A stretch of DNA of 64,000 bases, from contig CM067095.1 of assembly GCA_034008185.1 (NCBI GenBank), positions 8,540,610 to 8,604,609 on the forward strand. The letters run 5' to 3'. Position 1 is the stretch's first letter. Every line of letters starts with the position of its first letter. The notes below the pieces were generated by a model that saw only the letters and a list, made by a program, of their open reading frames with translations, searched no databases and was not told the DNA's origin. The translations under genes were made by a program, and so were the position numbers. Of the stretch, positions 13,201 through 26,859 are shown piece after piece. This stretch comes from Gorsachius magnificus. Taxonomy: Eukaryota; Chordata; Aves; Pelecaniformes; Ardeidae.

Positions 13201-15330
13201 AAACTAGAAGAAGCCCTTGTCATTACTGACTGTAAAGGTCACATTGTAAGAAATTATTTTACTGTATCTCCCAAAACCCAGGAAGCCTCTCCTGGTGGCC
13301 TGTTTCTGGGCTGCACTTTACAGTAAGTCTCTAACCTTCCTGAGTTCTGCCAAAAAAATTTCAACTTCTTCATGCCATGATTTAAGTTCACTGCTTTCCT
13401 CCTTTGTTCCCAGAGTAAATCAGGAGATTAAAGCCAGCTGCAGGAACCCATAAAACCCAGGCAGGAGACTAACCACAGCAATTAAGCAAGATTTGTTTTA
13501 TTAAGTAAATCTTTTTCCTTTCATCTTTCTATGCAAAATTAGTTGCTAGATCTCACCACAGCTCTCAATGAACAGGACAGACATCTGCCTGGCAAAACAA
13601 TATTCATTAAAAGCCTCGTTGCTGGCCTTAGTTGAGAAGGCAAAAGCAGAACAGAAGATATGACCTGGTTAGCTGTGTCAACCTTTCAAATATGCTCCTT
13701 TAATTTGCAAAATACATGGACAGAGTAAGTGTGATTAAGCAGCTACAGCTCTGCTTAGGGAACATGGGGGATCAGGTATCAGCTCCAGGCTTCCTGCATG
13801 ACTCCACACAAGCCACAGGAGCCCTGTTTGCCTCCATCCTACCCCAGCAAGGAGACTTCCACCTGTGCTTCACGTGGCCACCTCTCTGCTACACAGGTTT
13901 TCATTTGCAAGCCATATGCACAGGTAAGCAGCAAATGAAACCCCCCATCTCAACTGGGGAATTTAGGTACTAAATTTATTAGGTAATAAATTACTGCTGT
14001 GGTTCCCATTAAGAAGGCTCTTCCAAAGGGCCATCCATGCAAGAATTTTGTTTCCTTTGATTTCTAGATTTACAACATGGGCTAATCATTAGTAAAAGCA
14101 AAGATCTTGCTCCTCAGAGCATCCTTTCTCCTTCAGGCATTTTCTTTCCCATGGAGCATCCATAAAAGGTCTTCAGGAAACAGATTTGTAAAAAAGGGTA
14201 AGCATCCTTTAAAATGTCAGAACAGCTTATCTCTAGGTATTTAGTCTTTGCTCTTCACTCCTTCCCCTTTTCTTTCACTTCTTAGAATGTTGGTCTATTT
14301 GAAACAACTCTGAAAAAATGCCATGTCAAAACAAAAAAAAAATGAAATATTTTACTTTCAAAATGCAGTAATCAAACCCTTAAGAATCTCCAAACCAGAA
14401 TGCTTAAGCTTCTTGAATATATGTAATTCTGCAAGCAGCTGAGAAAGATTTCAGTATTTCTGAAACCTCAGCTGAATTGGACTAAACTTTCCCAAAACTG
14501 CATATTTTGGTGTTCACTGTCCATCAAAATTATACACATTCCTTACATTGCCAGTGAGCAATCCTGGGATTCAAAGCTGATCAGGGGCTTTTCTTTTGTA
14601 GTGTTTCTTACATAACTAAAATTACCTGAGACACTAGGAAAATCAGCTGTCTTATTTCAATAAGAATAGGTGCTTCATATCCCTTCAGAAGCTTTGAAGA
14701 GCTCAGCTGCAAGGCACGAGGTGGATGCTGTCAGCTGTATTTTTTTCCCCCCAAAAAAGAAATCAAATATGGTTTGGGATGTTCCAGTCAGAGAGCTCTT
14801 TGGTTTGGGCTGATTTCTGTGGTTAACTCTTTGTTAGCATTACCAGCCCTTTTGAGATGTCCGGTATCCCACTATTTATTTTATAAGAAAAAGAAAAAGA
14901 GATGCTTTCTGTGAAGCTTGGATACCACTACTTAAGTCACAGAGAGTCGTTTAACCTTCTAATGTATCTCATGGCAAAACTGCTTTCTCCAGCACTGAAG
15001 GTTAAGAGCACTAGAGTTAAGGGATTACAGGAAAGGCAAGAGGGGAAAAAACAGAAAAAAAGCAGGAGGGAACTACACAGCACAGAGAATCTGGATTTGT
15101 CTTCCAAGCTGAGAGGAAACCCAATCTAAATTTACAACCTGCTAACATTCTGCCTCCAGCAAAAATAAACACTGTAAACTCCTGATGTTCACAGAAGCTG
15201 TCACAGAGCTGCTACTGCATTTAACTCCAGCTCATCCTGCTTTCGGAGAAACAATCACATTTCAGCCCAGATATTACTGAGGGGTTCTCAAATCCACTGG
15301 TTGCGTGAATTATTTAGACCTGAAGCAGGC
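10280..15330. other. Unique noncoding sequence, locally GC-richer near 12.0-12.6 kb
   Basis: The segment around 12050-12560 is visibly richer in G/C than its flanks, but it has few CpG and no CpG island. A small hairpin (arms ACTGACC and GGTCAGT, 6-nt loop) lies at 13124-13143. No transposon body, exon or RNA gene is recognised. Confidence 0.65.
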
Positions 15331-15333
15331 TCA

Positions 15334-15362
15334 CAGGAGCTCAAAACATAAGGGAGCTCCTG
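15334..15362. other. Perfect 9-bp-stem inverted repeat
   Basis: Arms CAGGAGCTC (15334-15342) and GAGCTCCTG (15354-15362) flank an 11-nt A-rich loop. About two such structures are expected by chance in 64 kb, so no function is claimed. Confidence 0.85.
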
Positions 15363-15369
15363 CAATGGC

Positions 15370-16520
15370 TACCTCTGCCTTGGCTAACTGCATTTAAGGA
15401 GCCACTTAGGTGGCAAAACTACTGTTACCGAGCTCAAATTACCAGAGCAGTAACAAGGTAGGAGACAAGATGGTCCAAGGTAGAAGAAAGCAAAAACCAT
15501 GCACCAAATAACTCCCACTCAGCATACACTTTCCTTTTCTTAACTTCCCAACCCATAGCTTCAAGGATTTCTTTGGAGTTAGCGGTTGTCACCAGTCTCA
15601 AAGTTTTACATGAAGTATTGCAGGGTTTAGATTTTTTTTTTCCCCCAAGCCTCAGTTGCCAGAGCCATTTGGATGGAATCCTCACAGCTATTAAGAAACG
15701 GGGAAGAGGGAAAACTAAAGCAGAAGTGTTTTCAATAGCAAGAACTCCATATTTAGGGGTTTTTTGTAATTAATATTTTCATAACACTTGAGGTTGGCAT
15801 CCCAAAATATAAAAATCCATTCCTATTAGGAAGGATGGAGATCCCTTTCTGACAAGCACTGCCCAGGTATGGTTGCAGAATGATCTCCTTCTCACAGTTT
15901 ACAATATAAGTATTAATCAGAAGATGGGAACATACAATTTGGGAGCTCAAAAACACAAGGGAAAAGACTGCTCTTCTCAACCCCCCTTCCATTGCCCTTT
16001 CTGTGTTACTGATAGAATTGGCAAAAAATCTGGGTTCACTACAAATACAAGGGAAGCTTTTACTGAGAAGACCAAAGTCTTATAGAGCCCGAGAGGTGTT
16101 TGCAGCAGTGCTTTAAAACTGCTGTACTCCTCATATCAAGCATTTTAGATGCTTAACCTTAACTGACTAGGGGACAGTCCGAGTTTGCAGTTTTCTTGTG
16201 ACTTATTCACCCTTTCCATTTCCTTAAAGAACAAATGAGTAGAAAGGCTCTTTCATAATTTGAAACTCAAAATAAGCAATGGGCACGAGGCAAAGATCCA
16301 TCTCATGGACTCTGCAAGGAACTGAAAGAAGTTGATGCATAAGCGCATCTAGGTAAAGTCCCTGAAAAGTCTTTGCTATGGGATCAGGATCCAAGTGAAC
16401 ACTCATTTATGAAGAGTTGTTATTCCTTATATGAGAAAAAAATTGGACATCATGCTGTCCGCTCTGCTGTCTGTTGAAAAGTGAGTTGGAATAAGCATCT
16501 GCCTCACACCAACACACGCT
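15370..16520. other. Unique noncoding sequence
   Basis: Nothing is recognised beyond a short T/C tract near 15632-15647. Confidence 0.7.
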
Positions 16521-16523
16521 TGC

Positions 16524-16538
16524 AGAGAGAGAGAGAGA
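16524..16538. repeat. (AG)n microsatellite, about 7.5 units
   Basis: A pure AG dinucleotide run of 15 bp is followed by a short TG stretch. Confidence 0.95.
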
Positions 16539-16544
16539 TGTGTG

Positions 16545-19500
16545 TTGAGTAAACAAAAAACCTACCAGGGTGAATCCAGAGTACAGATTCAGCTGCACAT
16601 GCTAAATACAAGCTCATTGCCTCCACAAATCTATTTTACAGGACCAGAGACACTTTTTAGGCAAGTAAATGCTTTGAGATTATATTCCCTACTACATGCA
16701 GTTTCTATTATTACAAAAAGATCTCTAAGCTGCATACTCACGACATTCCGCCAGCTGGCAGAGCAATAGCAGTGCTGAGGAAAATACTTACTGTTTGCAG
16801 AGGTTATTAGGATTACTACTCAGACCCCAAGTGACTTTCTGAAGTAATCTTCCCGTGCAGTCCCTTTGTGTTTTTAATCCCATCCGCACTCCCCTTCAGC
16901 AGCTGTTATGAACACAATTTTGCCATCAGCTGCGCAACCATGAGGGTTGCTCCCTTTGCCCTTAGAGAAATACAACATTGTTGAGATCAACTTCTAGAAA
17001 GAGGAAGGGCCAGGTGTCCTTAAAACATCACGAGAGGAGCTGTTCAGTCAAATAATTGTTTCAAATGTCACGTACTATGCAAGGTATTTCTACAAACAAT
17101 GGAAGAAGAGACTATCAGGTAGTTCATCCCCCAGATGCAGCACTGTCTCCTTTGTACTCTTAATTAATCTAACTTAAGTTGACTCAAGGATGGAGCATTT
17201 TACCACTGCCCTGGAGAGAACTCCCTCCAGATAGCAGGGATCTTACTGACTCTGCGACTGCTATAGTAACGTGTGCTTCCATCCGTTTAGTCCTGCCTCC
17301 TCTCCCTCTCTTTGAAGTACCAAACAGCACCAACCAGGGGCAAACTTTTGGCACAGATGAGTGCCAGAACTGCGATAAACAAAGTGGAAAGACTGCTCAT
17401 AAAGATAACTGTAGAATAAAACAAGAATTATGGCAACATTTCCTTTATATCCCTCATACCAAGACTCCAATATTTGGTAACGGTTCTTGCTTTGCTCATC
17501 ATAATCCTCACACTTGCATATAGCCACTTTAAGGCACATTAACAATGCTGCTACTCTTGATTTTGTTTCAGAACAAGCACACCTTGTGTTGTAATCTGCA
17601 TGCAAGAGTGTGATAGAAGTGCTACAAAGATGGTCTTGGTGGATACAGCAGACAGAACTGCTCGTTTTTATGTTTGAATTGAGTCTTAATCTAGTAAATG
17701 CTGGCAGTGATCTGTACTACAGCCTCCAAATTGGGTTCTTTCATGCTTTAAGTTTACCCTGCAATAGCAGAAATCCTTGTGCCCCGAGGCAGTTGCTGGT
17801 AGTTTGTGTATTTAGGTACAGATCTGAAGCCCCTGAGACTGCAGTTATGTCAGCAAAAATACTCCTGCTGACCTTAAGGGCCTTGGATCAGAAGCGCACA
17901 TGGGTTTCCACAGGGTCACCACCTGGCCTGCCAGAGCCAGTGGGATCTGTCAGCAGGCAGGGCACATGATGGAAGCTCATGTGGCTCAGGAGCAAGAAAG
18001 CAACACTAATAAATTACAGATAGGAAGTGGCTTAGGGAGTTAAAGTAAGGTAGAAAACTTCTCTCATCCTCCTGCAGCTTCTTTTGTAATTTAAACCAAT
18101 ATATATTATTTTTTTTTTTCCCCAGAAGTGACTGAGTAGAGACAGACATACATAATTTTCTAATCATTAAGAAATACTTCAAAACCTGGTGGGTTTTACC
18201 TTGTACATGCATGTATACGCTTGCCCACAGACAGAGTATTTCATACACAGTTTTCTTGTTTCTCTCCACTTTTGTCTTTTCCACGTCTGTCCCTCCGCAT
18301 TTGCTATCACTTGGCTTTGCCTACCTCTACATCTCCTCTTGTAACACTCCTTTTTCACTTCTCTCACATTTATTTTCACCTTCCTCTTTCATTTAGAAAT
18401 TTGACTAAAGCAGCCAAGTCACCAGTGAGTTACAGTTCAAATTCCAACCCATCCTTCTCTGATGTCCTTTAGCTGCATTGAAAGGGCACCCTGAATCCAG
18501 TCATAGAACTTCAACTTCACATTTGTCTGACCTCAGTTTGCAGTTGTGTCACATCACAAAGACATTATTTTATTTTATTCTCCAAAAGAAACGCAATGCC
18601 AAAAAAAGATAGTTGTTTTCACTAAGCATGGACTCATGGCCAATTCATCAAGGCTGCCAGATGATACAAACACAGACAATGAGGGGTCCTCTTTAGACTG
18701 GGAAGTTTTCTGTGCAAAAGCATTTGCTAAATTAAATGAAAAATTTCTCTCGACTCCTACACAATTTCTTAGTGGAGAAACTTTGTCTCCACCTCATGAT
18801 TATGCCTGCTGTCCCTCCTAATCCGTTACCTGATCCTCTTCAGGACACCCTATTTCTGGCTTTGGGATACACTGTCAGAAAGCTGACTTGCCTCCGCTGG
18901 ACCTAAATAGCCTTGACTAATGTATCCCAACAAAGGGAGCCCCTTAAACTCTTTCCACGTTAGGTAAGTAGTGTCTAATTCCTGTTATAGAAAACCAGGA
19001 ATAAATATCGACTGTAAGATAAATGAGCCTGTCCAGCTTTAGGACTGTACACCAAAGGATTAGGTACAATTGCTCAGGCAGCAATTCACTTGGAAGTTGC
19101 TTTCCCTTTTGTATGTTTGGTTTGTCTTACCCCAGGCTCAAGTATCTAACTGTAACAGCAATTACTGCTGCAGGGCATCTCAACCAACTCTGCTTTCTCT
19201 GCTCACAGAGGCCTGTCAAAGCCATCTTTAATACTAATTACAGACTATCAAAGAAAGGGCTTTTCCTATAGAAACTCACCAGCAAGAAAGAAAAGGAATA
19301 AGAACTGCAATCAAAATAAAAGCATGACTTGACACTTTTTTAAACAAGGCACTGTTTGCCCTTTTCAAAAGGCTGAAAAGTTTTTGCCTGGAGACAGGGT
19401 TGCCCTAGGAGTGAGCAGGCAGATGTCTGTGCATGAGTAATCACAGGCCTTCTGTTTATTGCTCTACAGTTACAGACCAGGTTTTACACTTTTAATTTGC

Positions 19501-22015
19501 CAGGCCCATTTACATCACCAATATTATCTGAACAACCATTTCTGGACATGCCCAAGGGCAACAGTTCACTTGGGCTATCATCAGCCATTCCAGCAGGTCC
19601 AGCAGGACCTTTTAAGGACTTCCCTGCCCCCCAGCTGAGCCTGGGCTTGAGGACAACTGTGGACTCTTGAAGCCGCAATGAACAGAGTGAAGTCTTGAGA
19701 GGTCAACCAACTGCTGAGCTCCTTTGACACATTGCAGGAATTAGCAGGAAGATTCTGGGATGCATCAAAAGAAAACCAGCTGTCGGTGAAAGCCAGGGGC
19801 AACAGCTTGTTCCTGGATACAGAGACTAAGGTCATGATACACTTAAAACAAGAAAAAACACCCACAAGATAAAATAGATTGGTACATTTGTAACTCTCAT
19901 TGTGTTTATTCCTTCTCTTTGTGAGGATTACAATAAGCATAAATCACATTCCCTTTATCATCTCCTGGGGACTCACTCTTTTTCCCCTAGATGACTCTCC
20001 CCAAAAGTCATTTCAATTCATCTAACTGCAGCCAGCGACTAACTGCAGGGATGAAAATCATTTTGTTTCAGCTTGATGCAGCAGAAAAGCACTAGACCTA
20101 AATAGCATATGACAGGGCAGAACACAAGCACCTGATTTAGGGTTGCGCAGGCTTCAGCAGCAACGAAGGATTTGCTTTCTGAAAATGCTGAAGCAGCTAC
20201 TCCCAACACTGTCCGTATCAGACCAATAACATCCAAAATGAAACGCTGGGTAAACAAGCGCATGCACGGGTAGGTGAGTGCACACGGGGCATCCTCTGCA
20301 ATCAGACCTGAAGTGCTGCCACAGAACCTCGATTGTGCCCTCTTAAGTTCTCCAACATCCTATGCAATTTCTGTTTATAGTTAAAGCCATCTCTAGAGAT
20401 TCTCTAGAGTCTTAGGCTGTGGAGATAAGGTTGGAAATGTCATGAGTACATTATAATGATTAAAACAGCAGCCACTGAATGAAAAGACCACTAATATATA
20501 GCATTATACAACTTCCCCCTGCTCCCTTCTAATTTGTGGGCACCTGATTCATAACTTTCAGATGCTCAGGACTGGCAAAGTTGCCACACGTCCTTTTTTT
20601 GGCCCAAAGATCAAAGAAAAGCAGTGTGGGCTTGCAGTGATCCTCCACTTCATTTCTGTATTATTCTGCAGAGTACTTCTAGAAATAAGTGAGAAAAACT
20701 TGGTTTACAGGCCTCCTCTTGCTATAGTAACAACCAGCCTATCATTATGAGGGGTATTTTAGCACTAGCCCCCATCTACCAGAAAGCTGATGAGATTGCC
20801 AGTCTAATGCCTTAGCAAACCTCTACCCACCTTCTAAGCCATTCACTTCCTTATTTGAAAGGCCTTAGATAAAACCAGTAAGTTATGGGGTATACAACAA
20901 CCAAGGATACAGAGCAATGACAAGTACAAAGAGAGGAATATGAATAATATACAGAACAGGCTATTATTCTATGTACTGAGGGAAAGTGTTTCTGCTCCTT
21001 ACAAAAGGAAGGATTTATCTTCCCCTGATCAGAGGTAACAAAGACAGAATGTTAATGCTAGAAAAACACAGGGAGGGCAGGAAGAAGGCTGCTAGCAATT
21101 TCATTTTGATTTCATCAGCCGATCATGCAATTATACATTTATTTTTTCATGAGCAGCAGACACTTTCACACTTGGAGTATCCCAGGGGAGAGACAAATTA
21201 CCAAGTCTCACAGATCTTTCTACAAAATTCCACACATATTTCAGTCAAGCGAGACATCAATGTTCTTGATCTCCTGTCCTTTAGGCCTGACCTGGCTCAT
21301 GTTACTGACTTCAAAGGGGACAGGACTGGTCATCAGGTACTAAGTCTTCTCTCAGTGACATAAGTTTCATGCAGACATAATTCACGGCCAGCTCCGATTC
21401 TACCTTGCTGTGGATGATAATCAGGTCAGGCCTTTAGTGCCTAAGCTCCCTTAAAATTATAGTACCTTCTCTCCATCTATCACTACATCGTCTTCTTCCC
21501 TGCTCCAGTCCATGTGTCCCTGTGAGCTTGCAGCTGGGGATGCTTATTAGCTCCCAGCAATATCTACGTCAGAAAACATCACATAAATGCCATTGCAATA
21601 CTTCTATACTGAGGCTGGCTCATATGCACTCACTATATGCTCTGGTTTAATGCTCACAGTACTGAGTTTAATGTATACAACCATGTCAGTGTGAGCATAT
21701 TGCCAGCAAACACAAAGATGATAAAGCAACCCAAACGAGACCGGAGATTGGACAGTATAATTATTATTAGAAACAGCAGCCCCAAGAGAGAAGCTAGAAG
21801 CCCTGCTATGCTGTCATACTAATGCATTATTAGAGAGTTTATACCCCCAAATGGTTTGCTAAAGGCAAAAGGAAGGGAAAAATTTACACCATAAATTGCT
21901 GGAAGAGCCCTGATTTTTTTCTGAATCAACATACTTAAGGTCCAGGCATTACCCACTTGCACATGGAACCGAAAATTTATCAGAGTCCTATAGATCTGTT
22001 GTTTCTGTCATTGGC
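16545..22015. other. Unique noncoding sequence
   Basis: Holds several open frames of 114-125 codons (17179-17523, 17261-17605 on the minus strand, 17610-17969, 19581-19940 on the minus strand, 20986-21363). None is recognisable, and overlapping frames on both strands suggest chance. A repeated CTCTAGAG palindrome sits near 20391-20409. A T/C-rich stretch runs through 18240-18390 and explains the Ser/Phe/Leu-rich frames there. Confidence 0.65.
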
Positions 22016-22019
22016 AGGA

Positions 22020-22975
22020 AAAGTGGGTGCTAATTTGCAGCATGAAGGATTCTTCGCTAGGATTTATTCACTAGGCTGAATAAATATTAACAGTACAGTT
22101 GCATTATCTGGAGCAAAGCTGCTATGCAGTTAATATTCAAAAAGTGAGCAAGTCTTGCAATAAACCAATATTGCCATGTTGTAATACTAAACTGTCCACT
22201 ACAGTGTGCTGGTCCACAAGATCCTTTGTGACTTCATTTTATGTCATATGGTGGTAGGCCATTTTCCACTTTTTTATGATATTTTAAGCCCATCCTTTCA
22301 GCATATAAAAAGTAGAAGAAGAAAATGAGACAGACTATTTCAAATGTTTAAATATTGTTACTGAAAAGTAGGAGTGGAAAGTATCTGAAAAATCTCTCAA
22401 AACTAACGCTGAATTAAGTATTTAAGTCAGGTATGTAAGCTTAGGACACCCTCCCTAGCACCAAGTAGATATATCAGATGACAGGATTGGCTGCTTCTTC
22501 AGCCAGCTGAAATACAGCTACTAAAGTATGCTTTTAGTTGTCATCTAATTTAGTCTTCCACTACCAACCTGCTCTCTCAATCCAATTTTACTAATTTTTA
22601 AGAACCTTTGCTCTCCTAATCCTATTATATTGTTGATTTTTAAAAAGATTTTGCTTCAAGTGATTCAGAAAACAAACACTACCCCTGCCACCTGCTTCTA
22701 ACTCCCTTCTCCCTCCCCCCCAAATGATGACTTTCCACACTGACCCCTGAGAACTCTTCAGTACTTTGAACTTTTTTGGACATTATTTTTTTTTGCTTTT
22801 TTTCTGTAGCCCTTCTAGCTGGAATTTCCCAGCCTCTGTTTGCAAGGGTGGCATTTGGAACACCAATGACCTATTTTTTATTTTTACCTCTGCTATTCAC
22901 AAAGCTTAAGCCCCCAGGATGAATGCATCTTCCCTGATGCATGCCGGACTCTCTCCTGGCTAATGACATTTGTCT
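22020..22975. other. Noncoding sequence, partly conserved-element-like
   Basis: 22020-22180 is A/T-rich and non-repetitive, with several ATTAA and AATATT cores. Short T-rich runs lie near 22785-22803. No gene or transposon is seen. Confidence 0.55.
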
Positions 22976-22979
22976 AAAG

Positions 22980-23900
22980 CTTCTGGTAAAAACAAGGACT
23001 GTGAGCTGAGCTGCAGTAATACCAAGGGTAATGCAAGGTTCACAAAGGCAATAAATCCATCATGTGAATGGTAGTGGGGAGATTTACTTTTTAGTGATAA
23101 GGCAGAGAGTTGAGAACTGGGAGGTTATGAAATCATTACTGGATGGGAGAGGGGTTTAAAAGAACAAAATTTTCATACTTATAGCTTTATAGTAAAACTT
23201 TTACAAATGGAATTGTATGAGGGAAGAAAAGCAGGGAAATAGTATATTTTATTCCCTTAGATGAATATTCATAGTATATTTAATTATGAGGATTTGCCCT
23301 CTATGTACACGTTAAATGAGGCTTCATAGCAGCCGTAAATAACATGAATGTTACAAAAACATGGTCACCTTGCAGAGCTAGAACGAAGCGTGTGAGCTGA
23401 CCTGTGCCGCCTTTATTGTGCTTTCCATATGAGAATGAAAAGGCTGCTTTCGCAGACAAGGCTGAGGCCTACGGGCACACAGTCTGAAAAGTAACACCAC
23501 CTTTCGTTTGTAATCTGAACAAATTTAATGCAGAAGCTATTGATGTAAAATGAACTTAGAACCTCACATTTCTATTTTTTCCAGGGTAGAACTGCACTTT
23601 AAGTCAGAGGCCTTATTAATGGAATAAGTGCATTTGTCTCTTGCAGGCCTGAAAAATAAAGCACTGAGAAGTAACATACGGAATATGCCTCGGGCAAGAG
23701 ATTTTCTTCTGGTATTGCTGGTTTTGTAATAAAGTTGAAATCATGGCATGAGCGCACATGTTCCTGTGAAGTGTTTCACAGGGGGTGGCCTAAAATAAAG
23801 CCACCCCAAAATCACAGCCATTTTTTATAATATTGCTAATCGGAACTGTTGAAACCACAATGATCTGGGTTCTCTAAACTCATGAGATGTGGAGTTCTTT
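22980..23900. promoter_or_regulatory. Conserved-noncoding-like block containing two adjacent hairpins
   Basis: This non-repetitive block has no long open frame and contains the double hairpin at 23763-23807. It lacks the poly-A and T tracts that interrupt its flanks. The texture suggests constraint, and it is the segment I would align first. Constraint itself is inference. Confidence 0.25.
23763..23807. other. Two adjacent perfect hairpins
   Basis: Hairpin 1: CCTGTGAA (23763-23770), a 4-nt loop GTGT, TTCACAGG (23775-23782). Hairpin 2: GGGGTGGC (23782-23789), a 10-nt A-rich loop, GCCACCCC (23800-23807). Both stems are perfect 8-bp pairs and they share a single G at 23782. G-T wobbles could extend the first stem outwards. 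Either strand could fold the same way in RNA. No match to a known structured RNA is recognised. There is no poly-T terminator or A/B box nearby, so transcription is unproven. Confidence 0.6.
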
Positions 23901-23904
23901 TTAT

Positions 23905-26725
23905 TTCCTTCCCAGTTCTCCACTTTTGAGTCTTTCTTTTCAAGTAAAATTCTCAGGGAAATTTCTGAGTTTCCTCTGCAAATATAAGGGCTCAAAACTT
24001 CATTTTATAATGGGAACTTGCAGTCCTCCTGCCATCCCCCAACTGCAGCAGGGCATGCTCCTATAAAAACAACCACCAAGATTGAAATTCTGTAGGAAAT
24101 CGTGGGTTAACAACATTGATGTTAAAAAGCATGGCGGATGCAGACTTACAAGCCTACAAATTCAACTGAGCTTGTCTCCAAGTGGCATAAATAACTGTGA
24201 GGGGGTGTCACACTGGTTCCTTGGCTACTATCACTGCACAGACAAGTGGACCCCAACTTAGAGAGCCTGCATCGATTTAAAGCTTCCCACTAGTACATCC
24301 TATGCCTCTGAACCTCTGCTCTTAAGATTCAAAGATACAGAGCTATCAGTATCTCTTCTGTATTAGGCAGTTCTTTGCCTTAATTTCCCTATGTTGCTAT
24401 AGGTAGAGTTTCACTACCTGACCTCAGAGCTGTGTTACAGTCTTTCAGTCAATATTAGTAAAGAGCTTTAGGGCAGCAGAGTGATAAGCATTGTAAGTAC
24501 AAGAACAAGAAGAGCCTCAGGCTGAGATTACCTTTACTTTTGAACATCTTTGATGCAAGATCCTGAACAAGCAACACAGTTGTCTTATGCTCAGTAAACA
24601 TTTATATTCTTCCATTCTTGTCCAAGTACCTAGCTAAGCCTAAACCTGAAAAACCTGGAAAAAAAAAAAAGTTATTCCAGTGAGAAGGTTGTGACATTCA
24701 AGAGGGCTTCTCCTCTTTAAAGCAGTGCAGTGGGTCTGTCTGGTTAAGAAATGCCCAAGCAAACAGCTTAACTTCCAGTGAGTCTATTCTGATTTCAAAC
24801 TCATAGTGTCAACAGTTCCAAAGGAAAGTGCATTCCGTTTTCTTGTTTCACACTTACAGAGCAGTTGGTTGGAAACCTAGGCATGAAGAGAACTGGGAGT
24901 CTCTGAAATGCTGTAGAACAGGAATGTTTTGCAACAAACAGCCTGATACAACATCAAACCGCTCAGAACTGCAGTACATATCACAGCCTCCTATTCTAGC
25001 TCTTCCCTTACGTACAGTGATCCACAGGCCCTAGAGATACTGCCTCTCTTTTCCCCACAAAAATTAAGAAGTAGTCAAATGGATATCTTTCCAACTTCAG
25101 TTTTCACTGGAAATCTGTTATCACATGAAACAAACTTAAGTGGAGTTATTTCTTTCAAGCCAACAAGTTAAGAGGTTATGTTTTGGTTTAGTAAGATGGG
25201 ATAGGAACCATAGCCTGAATAGCAACCAAGGGAAGAAGCCCAGAGCATCTTTTGCATGTCTTGAACAGAGCCACATTTCTCATGGTCTCTTCCTAATGCA
25301 GAACCAAGTTGTGCCAGCAGCTCTGGGCACACAGCTATGCCACAGCACGACTCAAAGAAATGGTATCATGGGCGACAGCAGTACCTGCGTGCTGTCAGAA
25401 TTGCAGCCTACCTGTGCAGATTTGCCCTACCACTCAGGACAGTGAGTTGTTACTAGGTACAGTGTTGCAGTGATACAAGGAGTTCAGTTCTCAAGGTCTG
25501 AAAACCTGCATAAAAATGTACTGAGCAGAGACAGGAAAGGCTAGAGTGGCAAAAGTCCTCTGCTCCAAGGTAAGCAGGAAAGACAGAGGTTTGGAACTGT
25601 TCAGCCCCCAGGAAATGAAGAAACACCAGATACACTACACTGTCATATTTACAAGTTAAGAGAATCCCATTTAACACCAGGGAAATCCATGCATTATCTA
25701 ACACTGAGAAAGAATACTTATCTGTGCTGTTGCATAACCCGTAAGAGAATAACTTAATCAACTAATGAGCAAAAAAAACTCCTCAAGGTTTAAAAACTCC
25801 TGGTTCTAATAAAATACAGGAAAGGTTTGGGGTTTTTTTCCCCTCTTCTTTTCACTGTTAACATCAGATTCCTCAAGAAATATCCATCATGGAACCTATT
25901 TGATGTATCCTATATATTACCAAGCATCAAGAGCTTATGTTTATACCATATGTGTATGTGGTATATGTGGTACCTTATGTAGAATATTCAGCATCAGCAA
26001 ACATGTCTTGTGAACTGCAAAGTATAAAAAAATTCTATGCTGTAAATGTTTTGGCAGCAAAAAATGTTTTACATAAACCCAGATTCCATGGGTACATATC
26101 ATTATGTGAAAGGATATGTGCAGTTCTTCTGAACCTGAAGCAGAAATATAATTAATTAAATGGAGGACACAATGAACAACAAAATTTAACAAGCCAAGCT
26201 GTGATTAATGTCCTGTTCCCTTCCGAGAATTTAGGTAATGAATCTGATTTTACACTTCATGTTTTCAACAATGTATGCAGAGTTAAAGTAATGGAATGTC
26301 CATTACCCTGGCGTATGATTGACACATTCTCATAAAATGCTTTGTGATTGTATAAATAGCATTGAACAAGGAAAAAAATCAAGAGCATATAGCACGTATA
26401 AAATGTCCATAGACACCTCATTTTTTCTATTCAGCAGGAAGCAGCAATGCAAGCAGAGAACTGGAGGGTATATTAAGAGGCATTTGTGCATTTCAGCATT
26501 TCTGTCTTACCTGACAGTGCTTGATAAATCCAATACATATAAATAAAAAGGGGAGGGAATGGAGTATGGGAGATCCTTGGTGCTGATGCTGACTTTTCAT
26601 TGCTAAGGTTCTAATTCAAATATGGCAGATATTAATAATATTTATAGATGATTATCAAAGGTGTAGCGCTTGCAGGCAGGAAAAGCACTTTTGTTTATGA
26701 TCCAGGCCATGCTAGCACTGTGTTG
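23905..26725. other. Unique noncoding sequence with a poly-A run
   Basis: A run of 12 A lies at 24659-24670, and an alternating purine/pyrimidine TATGTG-rich patch at about 25937-25980. No recognisable transposon or exon is seen. Confidence 0.7.
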
Positions 26726-26729
26726 TAGA

Positions 26730-26855
26730 GGGCAGGCAGCTCAAAAAGGTTGAATGACTTACCCAAGGTCACACACTGACTAAATTGAAAACAAAGGAAT
26801 AGAACACATAACACCTGATTTCCTTTCACACGCTGTCTTGTACACCATGAAATCT
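26730..26855 (-). repeat. MIR-like SINE remnant (antisense)
   Basis: The central text reads aggttgaatgactta, then cccaaggtcacacactga. This is the antisense signature of the conserved MIR core ('aggttaagtgacttgcccaaggtcacacag'). It is followed by a decayed head ending in a 'cctgatttcc...gtacacca' segment that matches the expected head layout. MIR elements are ancient amniote tRNA-derived SINEs. Ends are approximate. Confidence 0.75.
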
Positions 26856-26859
26856 AATG

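Noticed and set aside
20986..21363. 125-codon open frame
   Set aside because: No family resemblance, and a second frame overlaps it at 21125-21343. Consistent with chance.
25937..26155. Tyr/Val-rich open frames on both strands
   Set aside because: They are produced by an alternating TATGTG-type sequence that reads open in both directions.
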